Made by a program: the position numbers and the translations under genes. This document shows positions 1-7,122 of a stretch of DNA of 32,154 nt, one piece after another. How positions within the stretch are numbered: the first letter of the stretch is position 1; each line of letters begins with the position of its first letter. The stretch is from positions 1 through 32,154 of the forward strand of contig JAFZPN010000220.1 of assembly GCA_017550315.1 (NCBI GenBank). Direction: 5' to 3'. Under the pieces are notes generated by a model. It was not told where the DNA came from. It saw only the letters and a list, made by a program, of their open reading frames with translations, and searched no databases. The DNA is from Clostridia bacterium (lineage in GTDB: Bacteria; Bacillota; Clostridia; Oscillospirales; CAG-272).

Positions 1-12
1 GAGTAAAATAAA

Positions 13-948
13 ATGGCAGCAATCACAGCAAAAATGGTGAACGAGCTCCGCACCAAGACCGGCGCGGGCATGATGGACTGCAAGAAGGCGCTCGTGGAGA
101 CCGAGGGCAATTTCGACGAGGCGATCAAGGTCCTTCGCGAGAAGGGTCTCTCCAAGGCTGACAAGAAGGCCGGCAGAATCGCAGCGGAAGGCGTCGTGGA
201 CATCCTCTCCGAGGGCTGCACCACCGCGATGATCGAAGTCAACGCCGAGACCGACTTCGTTGCCAAGAACGCGACGTTCAAGGAATTCGTGCGCAATATC
301 CTCAAGGTCATCGTCGCCAACCGTCCGGCGGACGTCGAAGCGCTGAAGGCTCTCCGTTACGACGAAACCTTTGAAACGGTTGAAGCGAAGCTGAAGGATA
401 TGATCTTCACGATCGGCGAGAACATGAACATCCGCCGCTTCGTGATCGTCGACGGCATCACCTCCACCTATATCCACGGCGGCGGCATCGCGGGCGTTAT
501 CGTGAAGTTCGACACCGACGCTGAAACCGCCGGCAAGCCGGAATTCGCGGAATATGCGAAGAACGTGTGCCTCCAGATCGCGGCCGGCACCCCTCCGACC
601 TACGTCAACAAGGAAGACGTTCCGGATGACGTTCTCGCCGAAGAGAAGGAAATCCTCGTCGCCCAGCTCAAGAACGACGAAAAGAACGCGAACAAGCCCG
701 ACGCCATCCTCCGCAAGATCGTCGACGGCCGTATCGGCACGTTCTATGAGAGAGCCTGCCTGAACGAGCAGAAGTACGTCAAGGAAGACAGCATCACGGT
801 CGGCCAGTACACCGCGCAGATCCAGAAGGAACTCGGCGCCGCCATCAAGGTGGACAGCTTCGTTCTCTATGAGAAGGGCGAAGGCCTCGAGAAGCGCGAA
901 GACAACTTCGCGGAAGAGATCGCGCAGCTCACCGGCAAAGCGCAGTAA
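13..948 (+). CDS. tsf: Elongation factor Ts
   Basis: This is the guanine-nucleotide exchange factor that recycles EF-Tu-GDP to EF-Tu-GTP in the cytoplasm. The 311-residue product is close to the usual 290-310. It opens with the UBA-like N-terminal domain containing GAGMMDCKKAL (about residues 18-28) and has the family signature TDFVAKN at about residue 80, where the Asp-Phe pair contacts EF-Tu. The core dimerisation domains follow. The ATG lies only 12 bases into the window; a GAG at bases 1-3 is probably the end of its Shine-Dalgarno. Family knowledge puts rpsB directly upstream, outside this window. The gene is followed by a strong intrinsic terminator and a new promoter, so it ends its operon. 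Confidence 0.98.
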   Translation: MAAITAKMVNELRTKTGAGMMDCKKALVETEGNFDEAIKVLREKGLSKADKKAGRIAAEGVVDILSEGCTTAMIEVNAETDFVAKNATFKEFVRNILKVIVANRPADVEALKALRYDETFETVEAKLKDMIFTIGENMNIRRFVIVDGITSTYIHGGGIAGVIVKFDTDAETAGKPEFAEYAKNVCLQIAAGTPPTYVNKEDVPDDVLAEEKEILVAQLKNDEKNANKPDAILRKIVDGRIGTFYERACLNEQKYVKEDSITVGQYTAQIQKELGAAIKVDSFVLYEKGEGLEKREDNFAEEIAQLTGKAQ

Positions 949-963
949 AGTCAAGACACAAAG

Positions 964-988
964 AGCCTCGGGGATCCGGGGCTTTTTT
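964..988 (+). terminator. Intrinsic terminator after tsf
   Basis: An 8-bp stem (964-971 with 976-983, one T-G wobble) with a GGAT loop runs straight into a T tract (983-988). It lies 16 bases after the tsf stop and separates tsf from the pyrH promoter. Confidence 0.9.
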
Positions 989-1077
989 GCCGCCTGCCGC
1001 ACAAACCGCAGCCTCCCGCGCACCGGGAAATCCTTCGGTTTGTGAAAAATTTTGTCAATGAATTTACGGATTGTCTA

Positions 1078-1106
1078 TTGACCTGCAGGGGGAAATAGGG
1101 TACAAT
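1078..1106 (+). promoter_or_regulatory. Sigma-A promoter for pyrH-frr
   Basis: The -35 is TTGACC (1078-1083) and the -10 is TACAAT (1101-1106), with exactly 17 bases between. Each hexamer matches consensus at 5 of 6 positions. It sits just upstream of pyrH and beyond the tsf terminator. Confidence 0.85.
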
Positions 1107-1140
1107 AAAGAAAACCGGATCGGGATGGAGGACGACATCG

Positions 1141-1893
1141 ATGCAGAACGAAGAAAGGCGCTTCGGACGGGTACTGCTCAAGCTCTCGGGAGAGGCCATC
1201 GCCAACAAGGAGACCGGGGAGATCTTCGACGCCGCCATGGTCGCGAAGATCGCCGACATCATCTGTCAGCTCGTCGCGGAAGGCACCGAGGTCGGCGTCG
1301 TCATCGGCGCGGGCAATATCTGGCGCGGCGCTTACGGCAAGGGCGTCCGGCGCGCGAGAGCGGATCAGATGGGCATGCTCGGCACGATGATCAACTGCCT
1401 CCGCCTCGAGGACGCCGTGGAAAAGACGGGGACCCCCGTCACCGTCATGTCCCCCGTCGCGATGAATTCCTTCGCCGAACAGTACAATTTCCGCACCGCG
1501 TGTGAATACCTCGCCGCGGGCAAGGTCGTCATCTTCGGCGCGGGTCTCGGCATCCCCTATGTTTCCACCGACACGGCGGTCGTCGTGCGCGGCGCGGAGA
1601 TCGGGGCGGACGTCATCCTCATGGCGAAGAACGTCGACGGCGTCTATACCGCGGACCCGAAAAAGGATCCCGCGGCGCGCCGCTATAAGAAGATCAGCTA
1701 CCGCCAGTGCGTCGACGACGATCTGCACGCCATCGACGAAGCCGCCGCTCTCCTCGCGGGCGATCAGGGCATCGATTCCTATGCCTTCTCCCTCGCCGAT
1801 CCCGACAACATCCTCCGGGTCGCGCGCGGCGAAGAGATCGGAACGCTCCTCACGGCCGCCGAATGCGAGGCCGAGCTCTACCCCGAAGCCTGA
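1141..1893 (+). CDS. pyrH: UMP kinase (uridylate kinase)
   Basis: Phosphorylates UMP to UDP with ATP in pyrimidine nucleotide synthesis; bacterial enzymes are hexamers of the amino-acid-kinase fold. The 250-residue protein shows the family motifs in order: LLKLSGEAI near the N-terminus, GAGNIWRG (about 59-66), MGMLGTMIN, and the nucleotide-binding segment NVDGVYTADP (about 163-172). The ATG follows GGAGG at 1127-1131 with a 9-base spacer. It has its own promoter and is followed 50 bases later by frr, the order normal for Bacillota. The tail after TLL is slightly longer than in many homologues, but nothing catalytic appears altered. Confidence 0.97.
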   Translation: MQNEERRFGRVLLKLSGEAIANKETGEIFDAAMVAKIADIICQLVAEGTEVGVVIGAGNIWRGAYGKGVRRARADQMGMLGTMINCLRLEDAVEKTGTPVTVMSPVAMNSFAEQYNFRTACEYLAAGKVVIFGAGLGIPYVSTDTAVVVRGAEIGADVILMAKNVDGVYTADPKKDPAARRYKKISYRQCVDDDLHAIDEAAALLAGDQGIDSYAFSLADPDNILRVARGEEIGTLLTAAECEAELYPEA

Positions 1894-1943
1894 GGGCCAC
1901 TTGAAACGTAAAATCACGAAGGGAAATAAAGGAGAACGAAAAC

Positions 1944-2498
1944 ATGAAACTCGACACCAAAGATTATGAGAGCCGGATGAAAAAGTCCATCGAGGTCTAT
2001 AAGGAAGCGCTTTCCGTCATCCGCGCGGGCCGTGCGAACGCCGCCGTCATTTCCAGAGTGACCTTTGAGTATTACGGCGCGCCCACCGAAATCACCTCCA
2101 TGGCGGACGTCAAGGTCACCGACCCGAAGACGCTCGTCATCACCCCCTACGACGCCTCCACCTTAAAGGCGATCGAAAAGGCTCTCCTCGCGTCCGACGT
2201 CGGCATCACCCCGATGAACGACGGCAAGGTCATCCGCCTCGTCTTCCCGCAGCTCACCGAGGAGCGCAGAAAAGAAATCAACAAGAACATCTCCAAGATG
2301 AGCGAGGAAGCCAAGGTCGCGATCCGCAACATCCGCCGTGACGCGAACGACAAGTCCAAGGCCATGAAGAAGAATTCCGAAATGACCGAGGACGAACAGA
2401 AGCAGTCCGACAAGGACATCCAGAACCTCACCGACAAGTACATCAAGGAAATCGAAGGCATCACCGAAGCCAAAGAAAAGGAAATCATGGAGATCTGA
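1944..2498 (+). CDS. frr: Ribosome recycling factor
   Basis: Splits the post-termination 70S complex together with EF-G. The 184-residue length is typical (about 185). The N-terminal helix motif VIRAGRANAAVI (about residues 25-36), the TDPKTLVITPYD segment and the RNIRRDAND motif (about 129-137) are all present. The ATG is preceded by GGAG at 1931-1934 with a 9-base spacer. It is probably co-transcribed with pyrH because no promoter is visible in the 50-base gap. Two weak hairpins follow it before the uppS promoter. Confidence 0.97.
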   Translation: MKLDTKDYESRMKKSIEVYKEALSVIRAGRANAAVISRVTFEYYGAPTEITSMADVKVTDPKTLVITPYDASTLKAIEKALLASDVGITPMNDGKVIRLVFPQLTEERRKEINKNISKMSEEAKVAIRNIRRDANDKSKAMKKNSEMTEDEQKQSDKDIQNLTDKYIKEIEGITEAKEKEIMEI

Positions 2499-2508
2499 GA
2501 GGATCGCG

Positions 2509-2541
2509 CGCCCGGCACCGGATGCAGTCCGCCGCCGGGCG
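2509..2541 (+). terminator. Weak hairpin after frr (first)
   Basis: A perfect 8-bp GC-rich stem (2509-2516 with 2534-2541) encloses a 17-base region that can itself pair GGA with TCC. Only three T residues follow, so termination efficiency is doubtful. It starts 10 bases after the frr stop. Confidence 0.45.
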
Positions 2542-2562
2542 TTTCCTGCGGATGGAGATCGT

Positions 2563-2588
2563 CAGAGCCTGCGGCGCGGGCTCTGTTT
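2563..2588 (+). terminator. Weak hairpin after frr (second)
   Basis: A perfect 7-bp stem (CAGAGCC at 2563-2569 with GGCTCTG at 2579-2585) and a 9-base loop are followed by TTTCC. Like the first hairpin it has a poor T tract. The two in series, ahead of a consensus promoter, could act together to end the pyrH-frr transcript. Confidence 0.4.
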
Positions 2589-2621
2589 CCTGTCCGGATC
2601 CGGCGAAGGAAAGAATAGAAT

Positions 2622-2638
2622 TTATCGAAAATCGATAA
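2622..2638. repeat. Palindrome upstream of uppS promoter
   Basis: A perfect inverted repeat, TTATCGA-AAA-TCGATAA, ends 7 bases before the -35 hexamer of the uppS promoter. The AT-rich setting also suits an UP element. The position suits an operator, but no regulator is identified. Confidence 0.6.
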
Positions 2639-2645
2639 AAAGTTA

Positions 2646-2674
2646 TTGACAATCGGTTATCCCTGTGCTATAAT
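2646..2674 (+). promoter_or_regulatory. Consensus sigma-A promoter for the uppS-polC operon
   Basis: TTGACA (2646-2651), a 17-base spacer and TATAAT (2669-2674) are both perfect, and a TGC immediately before the -10 makes it an extended -10 promoter. It likely drives the whole run from uppS to polC, in which no other promoter is apparent. Confidence 0.93.
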
Positions 2675-2706
2675 GGCATCACACAGACAAAGAGAGTGGG
2701 TGCAAC

Positions 2707-3468
2707 ATGGCAATCAGCCGCGAAATCAACAGCACGCCCGTCACGGAACTGGTGAAGCAGTCCCGTCTGCGCCACATCGCGTTCATCATGGACGGCAACG
2801 GGCGCTGGGCAAAGAAGAGGATGCTTCCCCGGGAAGCGGGCCACAAGGTCGGCGCGGACAACTTCAAGACCATCGTCCGCTACTGCAAGAAGATCGGCAT
2901 GGAATGCTGCACGGTCTACGCCTTCTCCACGGAGAACATCAAGCGTCCGAAGAGAGAGGTGGAGGCCCTTTTCCGCCTGCTCATCTCCTTTATCGAAGAG
3001 GCCGGCGAGGAGGAGGACATCGAATTCCGCTTCATCGGCGAGCCCGGACAACTCGGAGAGACCATCGGACGGCGGACGAAAGAACTTGAAGACGAGACGC
3101 GGGGCCGTCCCTACCGTCTCAATATCGCGTTCAACTACGGCGGACGCGCGGAGATCGTCCGTGCCGTGAACCGCCTCCTCGCCGAAGGGAAGACCGCGGT
3201 CACGGAAGAGGACATTTCGGCGAACCTCTACACGAACGAATGCCCGGACCCGGACCTCATCGTGCGGACCGGCGCCGAGATGCGCATCTCGAACTTCATG
3301 CTCTGGCAGGCGGCTTACGCGGAATTCTACTTTACGGACCGTCTCTGGCCGGATTACACGACGGCGGACGTCGACGAGGCGGTGCGGGTCTTTGCGTCCC
3401 GTTCCCGCCGCTTTGGCGGGCTGGACAGGAACGAGGCGGCGTCTCAGGGCGAACAGGAGGGAACATGA
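2707..3468 (+). CDS. uppS: Isoprenyl transferase (undecaprenyl diphosphate synthase)
   Basis: Condenses isopentenyl diphosphate units in cis onto farnesyl diphosphate to make the C55 lipid carrier for peptidoglycan and wall polymers. The 253-residue protein has the catalytic P-loop-like segment IAFIMDGNGRWAKKR (about 24-38; Asp29 corresponds to the catalytic Asp), STENIKRP (about 77-84), NIAFNYGGRAEI, and the distal signature LIVRTGAEMRISNF. The last usually reads RTGGE or RTSGE, so the Ala is a mild variation. The Shine-Dalgarno is weak (GAGAGTGGGTG before the ATG). The gene opens the operon behind a perfect promoter and ends 1 base before cdsA. Confidence 0.96.
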   Translation: MAISREINSTPVTELVKQSRLRHIAFIMDGNGRWAKKRMLPREAGHKVGADNFKTIVRYCKKIGMECCTVYAFSTENIKRPKREVEALFRLLISFIEEAGEEEDIEFRFIGEPGQLGETIGRRTKELEDETRGRPYRLNIAFNYGGRAEIVRAVNRLLAEGKTAVTEEDISANLYTNECPDPDLIVRTGAEMRISNFMLWQAAYAEFYFTDRLWPDYTTADVDEAVRVFASRSRRFGGLDRNEAASQGEQEGT

Positions 3469-3469
3469 T

Positions 3470-4300
3470 ATGCTGAAACGCGTGATCACGGCGATCGTCG
3501 CCATCGCGATTTTCATCCCCGTCTGCTGGTTTTCGGACACCTTCGTCTGGCCCGTCGCCGTGTCGATCCTGTCCGTGATCGCGGCATATGAGATGACAAA
3601 ATGCGTCGGGGCCTCGAAGCACGTCTCCCTGCTCATCCCGGCGTTTCTCACGGCCTTTTTGATCCCCTGGGTGGTTCGGCGATTTCCCTCCAATCCGTGG
3701 GCGGGACTGCTCGGCATTTATGTCGCCTATCTGCTCTGGACTTTTACCGCGGACGTCTTCTCCCGCGGGAAGATCGATTATGCGGTTTCCGCGGCCTCGT
3801 TCATGGGGATCTTCTATGCGTCGTTTGCATTTTCCTGCCTGATCTGGCTGCGGGCGAACACGGGATCGTACCGCTATCTCCTCGTCTTCATCGGACCGTG
3901 GGTCTCGGACACCTTCGCGTATCTCACCGGCCGCGCGATCGGCAAGCACAAGCTCATCCCGGAGGTCTCCCCGAAGAAGACCGTCGAGGGAGCCGTCGGG
4001 GGCGTGGTGTTCGCCGCGCTGGCGTTCGTTCTGTATGGCTGGATCCTGCGCCGGTTCTTTACGCCGGGCTCTTCCGTGGACCTTCTTGTCATGGGAGGGG
4101 CCGGAGCGCTCATCGCCGTGATCTCCCAGATCGGGGATCTCGCGATGTCCGTCATCAAGCGGCGGTACGGCGTGAAGGATTTCGGCCGGATCTTCCCGGG
4201 ACACGGCGGCGTGCTCGACCGCTTTGACAGCGTGCTGCTCACCGCGCCGGTCCTCGTGATCCTGTCGCAGATCCCTGCGGTTTCCGCTCTGCTTGTCTGA
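3470..4300 (+). CDS. cdsA: Phosphatidate cytidylyltransferase
   Basis: Makes CDP-diacylglycerol from phosphatidic acid and CTP at the membrane, the branch point for phosphatidylglycerol and cardiolipin. From the ATG at 3470 it has 276 residues, several hydrophobic spans from residue 4 onward, and the family signature near the C-terminus (SVIKRR, then VKDFGRIFPGHGG, then LDRFD). The PKKTVEGAVGG motif is also present. I place the start at 3470 rather than further upstream because AGGAGGG at 3455-3461 is spaced 8 bases from it and the upstream extension is arginine-rich overlap with uppS. It is translationally close-coupled to uppS (1-base gap). Confidence 0.95.
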   Translation: MLKRVITAIVAIAIFIPVCWFSDTFVWPVAVSILSVIAAYEMTKCVGASKHVSLLIPAFLTAFLIPWVVRRFPSNPWAGLLGIYVAYLLWTFTADVFSRGKIDYAVSAASFMGIFYASFAFSCLIWLRANTGSYRYLLVFIGPWVSDTFAYLTGRAIGKHKLIPEVSPKKTVEGAVGGVVFAALAFVLYGWILRRFFTPGSSVDLLVMGGAGALIAVISQIGDLAMSVIKRRYGVKDFGRIFPGHGGVLDRFDSVLLTAPVLVILSQIPAVSALLV

Positions 4301-4313
4301 GGGGGAGTCGGCT

Positions 4314-5504
4314 ATGGTGAATTTGCGACCGAATCCCGCGTTCCGGGCAAACGCTGCGTGCGTGCTCGGCGCGACGGGATCCGTAGGCATTCAGACCCTC
4401 GACGTGCTGGCGGAATGCGGCATCCCCGTCGAGATGATGACGGCGGGCGAGGGCGTCGAACGCTTTGCCCGGGCGGTGAAGCGCTTCCGCCCGAAGATTG
4501 CCGCGATGACGACCGGGGAAGCGGCGGCAAAGCTCCGGGAACTGCTCGGAGACGACGCGCCCGAGATCCTCTGGCGGCCCGACGAAGTCCTTGACGCCGT
4601 GCGGACCACCGGCGCGGACATCGTTTTCCACTCCGTTTCGGGACTGGCGGGCCTCGACACGGCGATCGCGGCGGCAGAATCCGGCAAGCGCGTCGGCATG
4701 GCGAACAAGGAGGCGATCGTCGCCTGCGGGGATCTCATTCTCGACCGCGCCGCTTCATCCGGCGGGGAGATCATCCCCGTCGACAGCGAGCACTGTGCGA
4801 TCTACCGCTGCCTCGAAGGCCGCGATCCCGGCGATCTGCGGCGCATCCTGCTCACGGCATCCGGCGGCCCCTTCTTCGGGCGCACGGCGGAGGAGCTCCG
4901 GCATGTCACCGCGGCGGAGGCCCTCGCGCATCCGACGTGGAAGATGGGGAAGAAGATCACCGTCGACTCCGCGACCCTCATGAACAAGGGCTTCGAGGTC
5001 ATCGAGGCCGTGCGGCTGTTCGGCGTCCCCGAGAACCGGGTCGACGTCCTCGTGCACCGGCAAAGCATCGTGCATTCGATGGTCGAATGGAACGACAACA
5101 CGCTTTTGGCCCAGATGGGACGCCCGGACATGCGCGACTGCATCCGCTACGCCCTGACCGCCCCCCATGCCGCTCCGGTGACGCATCCCCCGCTCGATCT
5201 CGCCGCGATCGGATCTCTCACCTTCGCCGAACCCGACACCACGGCCTTCCCCCTTCTCGAAGCGGCCCGCGAGGCCGTTCGAATGGGAGGGACCGCCCCT
5301 GCCTGTCTGATCGCCGCGGATGAGGAAGCGGTCGACGCCTTCCTCGCGGGACAAATCGGCTTTCAGGACATCGCCGCGGTCGTCACGGAGACGCTCGGGC
5401 GCATCCCGGCGCTGTCGGAAATAAACACGGAAACGGCGGCATATACTGTCACACAAGCCCGACGGTTCGCCCGCCGTCAAATCGACCTCATGCAAAGGAT
5501 GTGA
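4314..5504 (+). CDS. dxr: 1-deoxy-D-xylulose 5-phosphate reductoisomerase
   Basis: Second enzyme of the MEP pathway; converts DXP to MEP using NADPH and a divalent metal. The 396-residue protein has the Rossmann motif LGATGSVGIQTLDV (about 18-31), ANKEAIV, the metal/substrate segment PVDSEHCAIYR with the conserved Asp and Glu, LLTASGGPF, KITVDSATLMNKGFE, and VHRQSIVHSMVEW. ATG 4314 is chosen because GGGGGAG (4301-4307) is 6 bases upstream; a TTG at 4293 would overlap cdsA and lacks such a site. Its last codons contain the Shine-Dalgarno of rseP. Confidence 0.96.
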   Translation: MVNLRPNPAFRANAACVLGATGSVGIQTLDVLAECGIPVEMMTAGEGVERFARAVKRFRPKIAAMTTGEAAAKLRELLGDDAPEILWRPDEVLDAVRTTGADIVFHSVSGLAGLDTAIAAAESGKRVGMANKEAIVACGDLILDRAASSGGEIIPVDSEHCAIYRCLEGRDPGDLRRILLTASGGPFFGRTAEELRHVTAAEALAHPTWKMGKKITVDSATLMNKGFEVIEAVRLFGVPENRVDVLVHRQSIVHSMVEWNDNTLLAQMGRPDMRDCIRYALTAPHAAPVTHPPLDLAAIGSLTFAEPDTTAFPLLEAAREAVRMGGTAPACLIAADEEAVDAFLAGQIGFQDIAAVVTETLGRIPALSEINTETAAYTVTQARRFARRQIDLMQRM

Positions 5505-5506
5505 TC
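5494..5506 (+). promoter_or_regulatory. Near-perfect Shine-Dalgarno for rseP, overlapping the dxr stop
   Basis: The 13 bases AAAGGATGTGATC match the full complement of the expected 16S rRNA 3' end (AAAGGAGGTGATC) at 12 of 13 positions. The core ends 7 bases before the ATC at 5509. The dxr TGA lies inside it. This decides the otherwise unclear rseP start. Confidence 0.75.
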
Positions 5507-5508
5507 GT

Positions 5509-6549
5509 ATCAATATCGGAACGATCCTGCTTGCCCTGCTCATTTTCGGATTTCTCATCTTCATCCATGAGTCCGGGCACTATCTCACCGCGCGTCTGTT
5601 TCATGTGACCATCCGGGAGTTCTCCATCGGCATGGGTCCGAAACTCCTCACGCGCGTCTCGAAGAAAACGGGGATCTCCTACTCCCTGCGCACCCTGCCC
5701 GTCGGCGGATTTGTGGCGATGGAAGGGGAGGACGAGGATTCCCCGGATGAAAATGCCTTCCGCAACAAGCCCGTCTGGCAGCGGATCATCATCACCGCCG
5801 CCGGAGCCGCCATGAATATCGTCGTCGGGATGCTCGTCATGCTGATCCTCGTCTCGACGATGAAGATCCTGCCCTCGACGACCATCGGCGCGTTCGTCCC
5901 GGATGAGGACGGAGTCTGCTACGCCGAAGCCGGGGGACTCCGGCTCGGGGACGAGATCGTCGCCGTGAACGGGACCCGCACGCACATTGCGAACGAGGTC
6001 GTCTATCAGATCATGCGAAACGGCCTCGAGCCGCTCGACATCACCGTGATCCGGGACGGCGAGCGCATTGTCGTCGAGGACGTGCTTTTCCCGACCTTCA
6101 CAGAGGAGGGCACCCGCTTCGGCACGGTCGATTTCAAGGTCACACCCGAGAAGATCACGCCCGGCGTCGTCCTGAAGCACGCCTTCTACCGCTCCACCTC
6201 GACGATCCGCATGATCTGGGAATCCCTCTTCGATCTGATCCGCGGGCGGTACGGCATGGAGAGCATCTCCGGCCCAGTCGGCGTTACGAAGGCCCTCGGC
6301 GAGGCGGCGGAACAGGGCGCCACCGATCTTGTGTATCTCGCGGTCGTCATCTCGATGAACCTCGGGGTGATGAACCTTCTGCCCCTGCCCGCGCTCGACG
6401 GCGGACGCCTGCTCTTCCAGTTCATCGAACTGATCCGGGGCAAGCCCGTCCGCGCGGAATTCGAGGGTTATGTCCACTTCGCGGGACTGGTCGCCCTCAT
6501 GATCCTCATGGCGGTCGTCGCCGTCAAGGACGTCATCAGTTTGCTGTAA
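5509..6549 (+). CDS. rseP: Site-2 zinc metalloprotease RseP, probable ATC start
   Basis: Intramembrane protease that cleaves membrane-anchored anti-sigma factors and signal-peptide remnants. The reading frame gives the zinc motif HESGH (residues 20-24 if ATC 5509 is codon 1), a central PDZ domain (about 130-200), and the C-terminal NLLPLPALDGGR motif that supplies the third zinc ligand. Predicted length is 346 residues, typical for Gram-positive homologues. No ATG, GTG or TTG occurs in frame between the dxr stop region and the catalytic helix. The first such codon, GTG 5605, lies after HESGH and would remove the active site. ATC 5509 has ideal spacing from a strong Shine-Dalgarno and gives a normal N-terminus. 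A base-call error (ATC for ATG) is the alternative. Function is confident, the start less so. Confidence 0.9.
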   Translation: MNIGTILLALLIFGFLIFIHESGHYLTARLFHVTIREFSIGMGPKLLTRVSKKTGISYSLRTLPVGGFVAMEGEDEDSPDENAFRNKPVWQRIIITAAGAAMNIVVGMLVMLILVSTMKILPSTTIGAFVPDEDGVCYAEAGGLRLGDEIVAVNGTRTHIANEVVYQIMRNGLEPLDITVIRDGERIVVEDVLFPTFTEEGTRFGTVDFKVTPEKITPGVVLKHAFYRSTSTIRMIWESLFDLIRGRYGMESISGPVGVTKALGEAAEQGATDLVYLAVVISMNLGVMNLLPLPALDGGRLLFQFIELIRGKPVRAEFEGYVHFAGLVALMILMAVVAVKDVISLL

Positions 6550-6580
6550 ACATCGGATCCAAAATCCGAAGGACACGAAA

Positions 6581-7090
6581 ATGGGAAGAAAGACACAGGT
6601 CATGTGCAACGGCGATCCGGCCCGGTTCGAGGAAGTGGCCGCCTTTGTCTATGACAGGTTCGGGAATTCCGTCCGGTATATCGCGGACGTCGCCGGCGGG
6701 CAGGGCATGCTCGCCAGGCTTTTGAACAAGAAATACAATTACGACGCGGAAGTGATCGATCCGAGGCATTATCAGGTCGTCGGCGTGAAGAACCGCGAAT
6801 GCGAATACACGCGCGACATGGCCGGGTTCTACGATCTCATCGTCGGGCTGCATCCGGACGAGGCGATCCGGGAAGTCGTGGAATCCGCGATGACCCGACC
6901 CGTTCTGGTGGTTCCGTGCTGCAATTTCTGGGACAGAAGCCGCAAACTCGGCGCGAAGGAAATGATCGCGGATATTGCGAAATGGCTGGACGACAACGGG
7001 ATCTGGTATGAGACCGTGACGTTCCGCTTCAAAGGCCCGAAGAACGTCGGCATCCTGACCTCTCCCCCGGCCCGTGCCGCTTCCAGATGA
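6581..7090 (+). CDS. Uncharacterised small methyltransferase-like protein
   Basis: I do not recognise this 169-residue protein by name. It has a glycine-rich SAM-binding-like loop (IADVAGGQGMLARLL, about 33-47), an acidic residue after the next strand (EVIDPR, about 56-61), then DLIVGLHPDEA (about 85-95) and VLVVPCCNFW (about 108-117). The order of these blocks resembles Rossmann methyltransferases of the Methyltransf_32/TRMT13/METTL25 type, which carry GLHxCGD and VPCC motifs; here the Cys of the first is replaced. There is no membrane segment. The ATG follows GAAGGA (6568-6573). It sits between rseP and ispG, 31 bases after rseP, and its stop overlaps the ispG ribosome-binding region. Substrate unknown. 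Confidence 0.6.
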   Translation: MGRKTQVMCNGDPARFEEVAAFVYDRFGNSVRYIADVAGGQGMLARLLNKKYNYDAEVIDPRHYQVVGVKNRECEYTRDMAGFYDLIVGLHPDEAIREVVESAMTRPVLVVPCCNFWDRSRKLGAKEMIADIAKWLDDNGIWYETVTFRFKGPKNVGILTSPPARAASR

Positions 7091-7122
7091 GCCTTTCGTT
7101 TACTGGCAGGAGGAAAATGCAT

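Noticed and set aside
1071-1505. Plus-strand frame overlapping the pyrH promoter and 5' half of pyrH
   Set aside because: It is out of frame with pyrH, Arg/Gly/His-rich, and begins inside the promoter.
5605-5607. GTG 5605 as the rseP start
   Set aside because: It would remove the HESGH zinc site and the first transmembrane helix, both of which are encoded intact in frame just upstream.
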